Below are positions 11,501 through 24,800 of a DNA stretch of 64,000 bases, piece after piece. A model generated the notes under the pieces. The model did no database searches and had not been told where the DNA came from. It saw only the letters and a list, made by a program, of their open reading frames with translations. This DNA is from Apostichopus japonicus (taxonomy: Eukaryota > Echinodermata > Holothuroidea > Aspidochirotida > Stichopodidae): NCBI RefSeq assembly GCF_037975245.1, contig NC_092582.1:18502577-18566576 (forward strand), written 5' to 3'. The position numbers and the translations under genes are program-made. The stretch's first letter is position 1, and each line of letters starts with the position of its first letter.

Positions 11501-14500
11501 GAGCAGTAATAACTTCCTTCAGTATTATGACAGTGTCCCTGGCACGGTGATATCCGTAGTGAACATTCATCAATATCTATGAAAACCCAGACAAAAATGG
11601 TAGTAATTGACTTGAAGAAAGAGTTTCTATATGAAAGTCAAATTTTTGTGTCGTCGAATTTATTGAGGCAAGTTGCATTCATCATTTCTCGATATTTTTA
11701 GAGATGGATTGATTTTTCATTCCTTGCCAGGGGCAAGAGGAATCGCCGTGATGGTGATGGCGTGTGTGTTCATAGGTGTGTGTGACGTCTTGGCTTGTTA
11801 ACACAATAACTCAAAAACTACATCATGGGTGAACTTCCTATTTGGTATGTGGAAGAACCCTATTGTTTCCTGAAAAGTTTAAAAGTCAGTTGAGGTCAAA
11901 GTCTGAAAACCTTGTGAACACTGGTAACTCAAAAACCGTAAAGTGGAATGACTCTGTATGAATTACATGGATGCACCTTATTGAGTGCAAGAACCCTATT
12001 GTTTTCTGTGGAGGTCAAAGGTCATTTGAGGTCAATAGAAGTCAAAGTCTGAAAACCTCGTAAACATGATAACTCAAAGACCGTAAGGTGGATGGACTTC
12101 ATATTTCGTATGTGGATGCAGCATATCAAGTAGAAAAACTCAATTGTTTCTGTAGAGGTCAAAGGTCAACAGAGGTCAAAGTCTGAAAACCTTGTAAGCT
12201 CTCAAACTCAAAATGGAATGCTTCAAGTTAGATGGATCCAACTTATTGAGTACAAGATGATGTATGGCTCTCTGTGTCACTAACTGTTATAGGATTGGAC
12301 CTTTTCATTTTTTAAGTGGCTGAGTGGGTTTTCCACTTCCACTAATGACTGTTATCTGACATCAACTTTCAGAGGGGTAGAACCTTTGCAACAGTCAAGT
12401 TTAACTGGAACTCTTTCCTGATCTTCTGGTAATTGACTTTAGGACACATTTTCTCCATTGCTCTATCAATCAGGTGATTCCACATATAAACTTATAAGTT
12501 TATAAGGAATCACTAAACCTAAACTAAATCACTAAACCTGCTGACTTTCTGTTTCTTATGGAAACCAGCAACATGTGTGCAGTATAAGCAGCAATTCTTC
12601 TACTACTATTATGTACTCACATACAATAGCTAATAAAATGAATAGTAATGCTTTCCACTTTAACACTTGTACTTCAATGTCACTTCTGGGCCACGTTATA
12701 CTACACTTTCATATTCCGTTCAAGTGTATTACAAATTAAAGCAGAAGTGCTCCCTCCACAAAAAAAAAACTTAAAAACACAGGTATGTGTCTTTGAGTCT
12801 TTGTTTTCCCATTTTCTGGCACTTTACTTGGTTTGTGGGGGACACACACACATTACCATGGTCCATGCAACTGTTGAATATTATTTATGAATATGCAATA
12901 TTATTTATGAATATGCAAGTGGTCCTCTTCTCAAGTATGTGTATTGTAGGAGATCCAAAGTACATACTATCAAGCATGGGATGACATCTCTGCTCTTGTG
13001 GTGAACAACTTTACCAACATTACAAAAGTTCATTTTGTGAATGTTTAAGGCTGAACTTTTGATGTCCCTTTTGAACTAATTCCCCCCCCCCCCCCCAAAA
13101 AAAAAAACACCTCTACCACTGACTTTTCAACCAGGAAAATAATTTCAAATCGATTACAGGTAAGTGAAATGGCCAACAGCTCAGTAAACATTCCAGTTAA
13201 ACTCCTGTTTCAGAATAAACTGTTGAAATGTTGTGTAGGCCTACTGTACATCATATTGTTACATGAAACAGTTACAAACTATGACCATTTATGAGAGCAA
13301 CCATCACACTCTCCCATTGTTTTTGTCCTATGTATGATGAAAGCTAAGAAATAGAGTATTTCCCAAAATTAGAGCTGCTACTATGCAACAGTAACGGACC
13401 ATGACCATTTATGAGAGCAACCATCACCCATATGTCTCCCACTTCTTCCAGTTTGAATGTAATTGCTATTAATGTAAGTATAGTACACAAGTCATAGCAT
13501 AAACACACACAGTCTTCTGCATCGTTGTAAATCATGCGGTATCAAAGAAATGCTCACATTTATCTAGTAAACTGTAACTCTACGAACAAGAAAATTGTCA
13601 CTTTTTCAAACAAACAAAAAATAGACAAAAAAAAAAACATTTTTGCTACAAATTCATACCTCTCTATGAAGGAAACTTTGAAAATGTCCTCTCATGAAAA
13701 TGTCCTCTCATGTTCTTAATAAATAAAAAATAAAAAAATCAATATACTCAATAGATCTGAACAAAACTTTCCACTCCACAAAAATACAATGTCCAACCAA
13801 CAACCATCTGTTACTGTATGCACCATGCTTTATAAAGTTTTAACCTTAAGGTTGACAACAACAAAAAACCATCACTGGCTAACTGTTCTTCAACAAAAGT
13901 TTTAATTCATGAAAACAGTTTCAGAGCTTGGTTGTAACATCAAAACAACTGAGGAATGTTTTAACAGTGACCGTAACCCAAATTCATCTGTCTCAACCAC
14001 TGCCTATCCAAACACCTAAATTATGACAAATACCAAATGGTTATTAATCACAGTACTTGAGAGCAATGTAATATTAATGGCAAACATCATCATGTAGAGA
14101 TCATTATTGCTATCAGCTGGCAAGAGTCATGTGTCAATTAAACTGGGTTTCTGTCAAGTTAAAAGGGAGCTCAGAACAAAGAAAACATGAAGCTGATTGT
14201 CTTGTGTCATGAATGTTCTAACAATGTTTGATTCTTAGATGCGATTATTCAAAACTATAAAAAAACTGTATTTAATTTTAATTTGTGCTAGAGTGTGCCA
14301 TGTCATGCACGTTTATTACATGTATTGGTTCTGAAATGTATGTAGATATTTCTGTGGAAAATTTGTGGGTCAATGACAAAGTGACTTGATCATACCCGAG
14401 AACAAGAAAACTCTAGAGAGTGGGGTGAGGGAGGGGGGGAGGGAGGGAAGGGGCGATAGAAATGATTCCCAGTATATCAGGAACAATTGTATATGTAACA

Positions 14501-17500
14501 ACTTTCAAATTCATCACCGAGGGCCACAGACAAAACCTGCGAGGGAGAACCAGAGAAAGGCTGGCTTCCCTCTCCATAGCAATATTTGCTTCGCACCATC
14601 ACTATCATAGGAGGCGGCCCATCAGCATTTAATAACCGACCGCTCAAGGCAGTGGCTCGTAGGAGGATCAGTAAATGGGGTAACATCCAACCAAACAACT
14701 TTTTGTTTTTTGTCTTTGTCTCACCGATACGACTTCCATACTAACCTTTGCACCGTCTCTCGTGGACGCTGTATTGATAACCGCTACCGCACCGGACCAA
14801 TTGTTGGTAAGGTTCGCGTCTGGTACACGATTTACGGTCGCTTAAGAGACTATAGCCTGCTGGGCATTGACACTCATAGTCTCCTTCTGTGTTGATACAC
14901 AGATCCAAGCAAGGGTGTTGGAGACACTCATTTATATCTGTTCAAAGTTGAATTGTTTGTTCTCAACATCAAAATATGGTTCTTGAAAGTGTTTTACAAA
15001 TGTATTCTTCATTGAGGATGGGAGGGGGATATGAATGCTTCTGAAGGAGCAGGTGGGGGGGGGGAATGATTTGGAATTAAGGTGGTGGGATTGTCAATCA
15101 ATGGTTTTGTCGCCACTAAAAATGAGCTCTGTATGGCAATCCATGGAAGCATGCTAAACTATCTCTTTAAAGTTTAAAATCAGTTTTAATTTATTTTTGG
15201 TTTTGGTTTTAAATAATTGTATGATGACTATTGGTAGCACAGTATAGTTTAATAACAGATAGCAATTAAATACTTCTGGTGCTATGAAGTTCATCGGGTG
15301 GAAGATTACCACTCCTACCCGGAGAGGAAAGAATTTAGCATGCTCCCTAACTTGGTTTGAGGGTAAATGTTGCTATTACTAAAGTTATGACCAACATGGA
15401 CCATACCATGATCCATCTAGACATGATGAAGGTGACAGGCCATTGGTGATGAATCATACTATAGTGGTCTGGTCATCTGGACATACATGGTGGAGGTGGT
15501 GCACATGTAGACTAGTTGTGGAGTGGTGATGGGTAGAGCAGGTATTGTCAGGTGATGATATAGTAAGGTGAAGATATGGTACACATATAGACTGGTTGTG
15601 GAGTGCTGATGGGTAGAGCAGGTATTGTCAGGTGATGATAAAGGTGAAGATATGGTACACATGTAGACTGGTTGTGGAGTGGTGATGGGTAGAGCAGGTA
15701 TTGTCAGGTGATGACTGAGAAAGGTGAAGATATGGTACAAATGTATACTGGTTGTGGCGTGGTGATGGGTAGAGCAGGTATTGTAAGGTGATTGAGAAAG
15801 GTGAAGATATGGTACACATGTAGACTGGTTGTGGAGTGGTGATGGGTAGAGCAGGTATTGTAAGGTGATGATTGAGAAAGGTGAAGATATGGTACAACTG
15901 ATACTGGTTGTGGAGTGGTGATGGGTAGAGTAGGTATTGTCAGGTGATGATAGAGAAAGGTGAAGATATGGTGCACATGTAGACTGGTTGTGAAGTGGTG
16001 ATGGGTAGAGCAGGTATTGTCAGTTGATGATTGAGAAAGGTGAAGATATGGTACACATGTAGACTGGTTGTGGAGTGGTGATGGGTAGAGCAGGTATTGT
16101 CAGGTGATGATAGAGAAAGGTGAAGATGAGGGGGTTTCATACTGAAGATGGGGTGAAGTGAATTTGAATTAGATGGAATTTGCAACTTTCATTTGAGGAT
16201 ATTGGTGCTAGTATATGGTGCAATGAAGGTAGATCAAAAAAATAAATTAAGAAACCAGAAAGCCAGTTGGCCTCATGATTCTTTGCCATATAAGTTGCTC
16301 AAAATTCCACAAAACTGTCTGACTAAATTGCAGAGTAAGTGAGGTAAATTTGTCCAAGAATTAAGTGAGAACCAGACAAGATCAAATATTTCTAGGTCTT
16401 ACTTGTAACACTCACTGCTGAGTGGGCATCAACCAATGGTTACAAATTTGTATTCCAAAATGTTTCAATATCCAAAAAGAACAGTCTTTGTGGGCAAAAT
16501 ACAGACACATAGATATGCATGAGCAAATGTACAATTTCTTTTATGAAATCAGCTTGTGTTAACAAGGCTTTCATACTTTGACTTATGTTGACCGCTAATG
16601 ACCTTTGACCTCCACCAATTTCAACAAGGTTCTTTCACTCACCAAGTTGGATCCACATACCAAGTATTCAGTTCAACAAAGATGCATGTTTTGAGTGACC
16701 GTGTTTACAAACTTTTCAGACTTTTTTTGTAATACTATTTTGACCTCAGATAACTTTTGACCCTTCACGGTAAAAATAGGGTTCTTGTACTACATTCAGG
16801 TAATAAACCACAGGTGCATGGAATGAAAAGAGGAGATAAAGATCGGAGGGTAGAAGAGTGCAGACAATGACATGAGAGATGAGACTGGGGTCTGACTGAG
16901 GGACGGCTATGAGTCAGACAGAGGACTGTTGACACAAAGACTGAGGCAAGAGAGAAGGATGACTTCTACACTCACAAGTTATCGCAAAAGACAAATTGAA
17001 GCATCAACCGTTTCACTCACACTCAAGGGAGACCTTGGTTTCTTACTGACAACATACTACGAAAGGAAGCAGCAGGATATAATTCAAGGATTTAAACTGA
17101 CAAAGTTCGCACCTGATACTGCCATCTCTATTAATTGTTTTTTTTTCTTCTTAGTTTTCTTAGTAATGCTTTTTCCTTCCACAAATTCCCTCTTGGGTCC
17201 AAGGTGCACAGTATTTATCACTTATCACGACGACAAGGAAGATTGCTTGTTGAGTTTGCCTATTATGGCTTTCCCTTCACCATGTAGAAATCAACCAATA
17301 CCTTATCAACTTAGATACAATTTGTTTGTTTGTTTTATACTTTTTTTTCACTCACAATTCCATGAAATTGAACTGAAATGAATCAAACATCACTGAAATA
17401 TAGGAATCTTTAGGAAACTTGAAGTCATATATGAGTGAGACTTTTTTTTAAATCCAGCCAGAGTTTTTAAGGGAGACAGAATATTATCTTGAAACATATA

Positions 17501-18623
17501 CATATATATATATATCTATATATATACATATGAATTCCTCTAGGATAACTACAGAATTTAAGATTTAAGTCACGACCGAAATGTCAAAGGGTATTAGAGA
17601 GAATTACACCATCGCCATGGAAACCAGATATTCCTGCGCTATGTGTGATTACTGTCTGTTATAGAATCTTGACATTTAGTACATGCTATATAAAGAGTTA
17701 ACTGGTCGACATTTATTAGAACAGAAGACAGTCACTAATGGTGTACAGCTAATCAGAAATGACCAGAGACGTCTGGGCAATGAAAAATATCAAAGAAGAA
17801 ATGGTCCTCCAATCAAAGAACCTCAAATAAAAATAACACAGGTAAAGATGGTGCTGGGGATGTGGGAGGAATAAGACTGGGTTTGGAGCTGTGGTGGTGC
17901 ATGGGTATGGAGGGGGGATGGGGGAGGAGTATAGGTGGGGATGAATAGAATGCAGATGCATCTGGGGGAACATCAATTTCAAAATGCTATGAAGAAAGAC
18001 TGCCCTCTGTTGACTGGATATGTACTAATGGACATGAAATTAGGTTTGTGACTGAGGTTGCAGGCAGAAGGGGGGTGTGGTAAACTACTTTCAAGGATTT
18101 GGTGTTTGATGATAGGAAAAGGTTACTAATCAATTTACCAGGACTGATTTTTGGTCATGAAAAAGTTAAACAACTTAAACATTAAACAACAAATACCTTG
18201 CAAATGTCCTTCCAATAATTAAGGTGAAAAGAAGGAACATTTAGCCATTCTAACAAATTTTGATGCACAGCTCTAATATCCGTTCAGCCATTTTGAATCA
18301 CATCTTACGTCAAAATCTCTGGTCTCGATACCTATCCTCGGTAACAGGTTTTTACGAGAGAATCCCCCATTTTTCTCGACTCAAATTTGACAACTTTTCC
18401 TACGAGGGACATAGACAGTCTCACTTTAAAGCTGACCATGTGAGACCGAGAATACAACATGAACAAAGGAAATAATTGTAAGAAATAACGTACAGCAAAA
18501 GAGAAGAATCTTTCTCTTGAGAAATATGATTAACGAATACAAAGTGCGAACACATGTACAAACATACATATATATGTATATTTTCCAACTCACTACACTT
18601 TCAATTATATATATACATATATA

Positions 18624-18710
<87 letters not shown>

Positions 18711-18800
18711 ATACTAGTTGAGACTAGTGGAACACTAGTAGTAGCTCTATGTCTACTGGACAAAGAGCACTCTGCGCCAAGATAGACGCCAACCAACCAA

Positions 18801-18877
<77 letters not shown>

Positions 18878-21800
18878 CATATTTATATACATATTTATAT
18901 ATATAAATATACATATATATATATATATATATATATGATAAAATTTACTGTATATAGTTTACCGTGCATTTTGAATACAGCAGGGTCAACATATAGAAAT
19001 AACATGCTTACACTGACCTGCCTCCACATGGAACCTTATTTTACATTTTAACGTATTTATGATAACAGTCCACCAAATCCTTACCTGCTTCTGCCAATGC
19101 TTCAATAAAGGCTCTACACGACCTACGAACTAAGTGGAATTAGCACCACTATAAAAAATATTTGGCTATTTCAAACAATTTAAAATACAGAAATAAGGGG
19201 TTATGCCGAGATTTCTGGATTGAAATTTCGGACTACCCAAACTATCATCAATATTGGTTCCTTGAGGGAATGAATGGACAAGATTGCTAGAGCACTGTTG
19301 ACAAGGTGTACTCTTAACGTCATCTGACCAGATGTCAGGTATTCAAAGTGTTTTATATTTTAATTTTTGACAATGCTTTCCAAATGTTCACAAAAGAAAA
19401 ATGAGATTTCTTCATTTGTTTAGCTGTCTACTATGAGATAAGCTATTCAGTTGTTCACCTCATTTTGACTATTCGATTTTGCTTCCGCATCAGAGCAAGG
19501 ATTAGCATTTATTAGCTTACTATCTCTTTGATCCAAACCTATTTCAACTTTCTCATAAAACAAAGGAATGAGATTTTAGGCAGAGGCATAGGCCACAGTG
19601 ATTAGAAGTTCCCTCCTATTTTTTAGGCCAGGGCTGGAAAACCCTGTGAACCATTCGAACCAGGTTTAGTCACTAGAGAAATAAATATTATATTACGTTT
19701 TCTGGACCTATTGCACCTAGATCAATGCTTAGCCTCGCTGGGGCGTTAAATGGTCGGCCGTAGACCCTCATTGCCGAGTTGCTCACGCTACATGTGCTCT
19801 ATCGTTCACTTCAAAGAATTTATAGGGAAAACTAGGCAATACAATATACTAGCAACCAACTGGACGCAGGAAATTCAGCAAGGTATTTCCAACCCCTTGC
19901 CTTATGCATGGTGACAGTCTTATGAGCAGGAGGCATGTCGTACATGAGGTATAATCTATTCAGAATGCCGGGGAATACTGACTTATTTACATTATTATTA
20001 GTATTACTAGAATTATTATTATATATGTCAGGCATATACCCACACTACACCAATCTGGAGGTAAATTCTCAAAACTTCAGCCCAAAGATCTTACCGACAC
20101 ATCTCTTGTGTTCCGGACGATACCCTTGCGGACAGAGGCACTGGTAGCCTCCCTGTATGTTCTGGCATCGTTGTCTGCCTATGCAGTTGTGTGTTCCCAG
20201 TCTGCATTCGTCAATGTCTATGTAAAAATGTGTATTAATAACCGCATGGTGAATGCATCTACTTGAATAACACAACAAATCAAAACAAAATACAAGCAAA
20301 AAAGAGAGGGCTCAATTTAGATGCTCTTCATCTGTTGACACGAGGCTGACAGATAAATGTCCGACACAAATAATACATAAATAATATGTAATAAACAGCA
20401 AACTATGTTTAAGGGATGTGAAGACTCGCCCCAAACAGCGTGCCGCCCTGGAAAAAGTTAACTTTCCGTTGCTTGCAAGTGAAGTTTTGTTCTTATTGCT
20501 ACAAAATGCAGACAGTAATGAAACGTGATACCTTGTTATCTTTTATCTGGACCTGAGATGTCCATCGCTGCTCTGTACACTGTGTCATGGGTATTGACCG
20601 TAGACGCATGTATTGACTGTACAATAGTGTCTAATTACCGACGGTAGCAAACTGTGTGTGTATTTTCTGGGATCGATGGTGGTATCTAACACTTGTCTAC
20701 ACCTCAGTCGAAACTAGGTCAGATTACAGGCATGAGACATTTTTTGTACGCGAGTCTTCACACCGTTTAAGGGATAACTTCCCAGTTTTGGTACAGAGTG
20801 AATATCTGCAACTTTCTCACTGTCTGGAATCAGGAAAATGGGACGACAGCTGACAGAAGGCTGATTACAGTCATACTTTGAAATAGCACACGTAATAGAG
20901 AACATCACTGAACAGCGTGCAAATTGCCAGGCGCTCCCCGTTTGTGAAGACTACTCCCTATGTGACTTATGCATGTTACCTAGGAAACAGATCCATCTCA
21001 TGATGATGTCCTCCCGTTCCTATTGTAAACAACAAAGGTTCATGTTGCACAAAGGGAGAAGGTGTAGGAGAGGGATTGGTGTGGGGTAGGGGGTTATGGC
21101 TGACAATCCATTTTTTTGCCATTTATTATGCTCTGACCTCTTGGCTCTGACACATATACCCCTAACTTTAAAACACCTCTGCCCTTACCTACACAGGACC
21201 CATTTCGTGCCGCATCAAATCCCGTCTGGCAGTTGTTGAAACAGGAGTAATGTCCCCGTGTATTCCTGCATATCTGATTCGGTCTGCAGTTGTGGACATT
21301 CTCTGCACACTCATTAACATCTGCAAGACAAAATATGACGGGTTGTACAAAAGTATTGAAATCTCCAATAACAACTAAAATAAAATGTGTTTGAACAAGA
21401 GAAGACTCTTGCATTGAAACCACATGAAAAGATCCCACAGAAACCAAAATTGATATTGGTTAATAAATGTAAGCCATTTCACCAGCTTCCCCCCTCCCTC
21501 CCCCCACCCACCCCCACCTCTTCCTTAGATCAGAGCCAATTACATTTCCAAGGTTACAAATATGAGTATATATACCTCCTAGTATAATAACAACGGTCAG
21601 ACCCATTGCCCAATGTTTGACCTACTGTGCGCATGTAGCCGCTCCCTGTATTGCATGACATGTCAATGAATATTCATATCGTATGAACCAATCTTGTTGT
21701 CACATGTGAATCACCCCTTCCAACACCAGTAAGAATACTGCCGTAAGTCAGAGGCTTAAACCAGTAAGTAAAGAATAAGAATAACATCTTCACTTAGAAG

Positions 21801-24800
21801 AGTAGCTAGTGGGCGGAGTAAAATTCACATCAAGGCGCTATTGTATCTCCAAGCCTATCAAGCCCCTCCCCCTCCCACCAAGCCCCTCCCACCCCCTCAA
21901 ATATACAAAGACAGCTTGACAGTAATCACTTTGTGACATTGCTGAGGACATCGGCAAGACTTTACCATCCAGGAGAGTGGTATCAAACTGTATCAACGTA
22001 CGTCACAAGAACAGAGATTAAAGTTCACATTTACTGTTAGGTGTCATCATATGTTTTACTCACCTAAACAAGTGCTTTCTCCCTCCAGCCTGTACCCTCT
22101 GGTGCACTCGCAGCGATAGCTACCGTGGGTGTTGACACACTGCTGAGAACAGATCCCTTGGACTATGGTGCATTCGTTGATATCTACACAAACCAAACAA
22201 CCGAATCAAAAAGAGTTAAAAAAGAAAAAACAACAATACAGCCGAGTTTCACCCCAATCAACAGAGAACATGCTGTTAATGTTCACGACTGGAAAGGTCC
22301 ACATACGGCTGTACATCATTTCATATTCCCTGTCTTGTTTAACAAAGAACACTGGATGGGTATAAATGTTAACAGACTGATATAAGACAATCTGAGGGGA
22401 TGTATAAACCTCACATGGAGTTGTGCCTGATTACGAGAAAACAGACGAGAACATTATAAAAGTGTCGTAGAGCAACCCCAAAACAAACAAAAAAAGATTT
22501 ATACCGGGCATTCTGTTCCATACAAAGTTTTCACATAGTGGTGGGCTTAGATTCCGTGACTGTCTTAAGAGTCTTTTCCGGGTTTTTTCGAAAACTACCT
22601 CAGCTCAGGAGGAGGCGTGGTGTAAATTGTCCCAGCAAAATCATTAAACAAGACTTGTTTTACCTGTTTGATTTCAACAACTTTGATATTTGGAGTGTAT
22701 ATTAATCTACTTACCAGAGGAATTTGAAAACTTACTTCTTACATACCCCTGCCATCTGGATCCTCTCATCCTACCCTTCCATCTCCTGCCCCCATCCTCA
22801 TCCTACCCCTCCGTCTCCTGCCTCCATCCTCATCCTACCCTCCCGTCTCCTGCCCCCATCCTCATCCTACCCTCCCGTCTCCTGCCCCCATCCTCATCCT
22901 ACCCCTCCGTCTCCTGCCCCCATCCTCATCCTACCCCTCCGTCTCCTGCCCCCATCCTCATCCTACCCTCCCGTCTCCTGCCCCCATCCTCATCCTACCC
23001 CCCAGTCTCCTGCCCCCATCCTCATCCTACCCCTCCGTCTCCTGCCTCCATCCTCATCCTACCCCTCCGTCTCCTGCCCCCATCCTCATCCTACCCCTCC
23101 GTCTCCTGCCCCCATCCTCATCCTACCCTCCCGTCTCCTGCCCCCATCCTCATCCTACCCCCCCGTCTCCTGCCCCCATCCTCATCCTACCCCCCCGTCT
23201 CCTGCCCCCATCCTCATCCTACCCCCCCGTCTCCTGCCCCCATCCTCATCCTACCCTCCCGTCTCCTGCCCCCATCCTCATCCTACCCTCCCGTCTCCTG
23301 CCCCCATCCTCATCCTACCCCCCCGTCTCCTGCCCCCATCCTCATCCTACCCTCCCGTCTCCTGCCCCCATCCTCATCCTACCCCCCCGTCTCCTGCCCC
23401 CATCCTCATCCTACCCTCCCGTCTCCTGCCCCCATCCTCATCCTACCCCTCCGTCTCCTGCCCCCATCCTCATCCTACCCTCCCGTCTCCTGCCCCCATC
23501 CTCATCCTACCCCCCCGTCTCCTGCCCCCATCCTCATCCTACCCCCCCGTCTCCTGCCCCCATCCTCATACTACCCCTCCGTCTCCTGCCTCCATCCTCA
23601 TCCTACCCCTCCGTCTCCTGCCCCCATCCTCATCCTACCCTCCCGTCTCCTGCCCCCATCCTCATCCTACCCTCCCGTCTCCTGCCCCCATCCTCATCCT
23701 ACCCCTCCGTCTCCTGCCCCCATCCTCATCCTACCCTCCCGTCTCCTGCCCCCATCCTCATCCTACCCCCCCGTCTCCTGCCCCCATCCTCATCCTACCC
23801 CCCCGTCTCCTGCCCCCATCCTCATCCTACCCCCCCGTCTCCTGCCCCCATCCTCATCCTACCCTCCCGTCTCCTGCCCCCATCCTCATCCTACCCCTCC
23901 GTCTCCTGCCCCCATCCTCATCCTACCCCTCCGTCTCCTGCCTCCATCCTCATCCTACCCCTCCGTCTCCTGCCCCCATCCTCATCCTACCCTCCCGTCT
24001 CCTGCCCCCATCCTCATCCTACCCCTCCGTCTCCTGCCCCCATCCTCATCCTACCCCTCCATCTCCTGCCCCCATCCTCATCCTACCCTCCCGTCTCCTA
24101 CCCCCATCCTCATCCTACCCTCCCGTCTCCTGCCCCCATCCTCATCCTACCCCTCCGTCTCCTGCCCACATCCTCATCCTACGCCTCCGTCTCCTGCCCC
24201 CATCCTCATCCTACCCTCCCGTCTCCTGCCCCCATCCTCATCCTACCCCTCCATCTCCTGCCCCCATCCTCATCCTACCCTCCCGTCTCCTGCCCCCATC
24301 CTCATCCTACCCCTCCGTCTCCTGCCCACATCCTCATCCTACGCCTCCGTCTCCTGCCCCCATCCTCATCCTACCCTCCCGTCTCCTGCCCCCATCCTCA
24401 TCCTACCCCTCCATCTCCTGCCCCCATCCTCATCCTACCCCTCCGTTTCCTGTCCGATCCACAGACAGTGATTCTGCCCTTATCTAACATTTAATCCAGC
24501 CAGGTGAAATAATTGGTTTCAAACTCTTTTTTAGTTGTTTGTTGAGAGAACTGTAAATAATCCACAACTTTAACCATTACATAATTTTGGATTTCCCTTC
24601 GCAACTTGCCTTGTTAATGATTTAAGGATCGACGTTAGCATCAGATGTTCGAGAAACATACATAGATAGGGCAGACCAACTCATTCATGGGAATCGAGAC
24701 TGGGCAGATTGCCCTGATGAGGGCATATGAGCATGTACGGGGTGTGCAGTGGGGGGGGAGGGAGATGGGGGGCATACTGACCTAGACATCGTGACCCTGG

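Noticed and set aside
15459-16185. Overlapping ~90-codon frames rich in His, Thr and Pro on the - strand
   Set aside because: Products of the ~84-90-bp tandem array in the EGF-5/EGF-6 intron.
16929-17381. 150-codon + strand open frame
   Set aside because: Mixed low-complexity Phe/Leu tail, no family similarity recognised, and inside an intron.
22690-24487. Two overlapping open frames of 593 and 587 codons rich in Pro, Ser and His
   Set aside because: They are the 32-bp minisatellite read through in two frames; the unit simply lacks stop codons on that strand. There is no splice or family evidence, and the sequence lies in a hemicentin intron.
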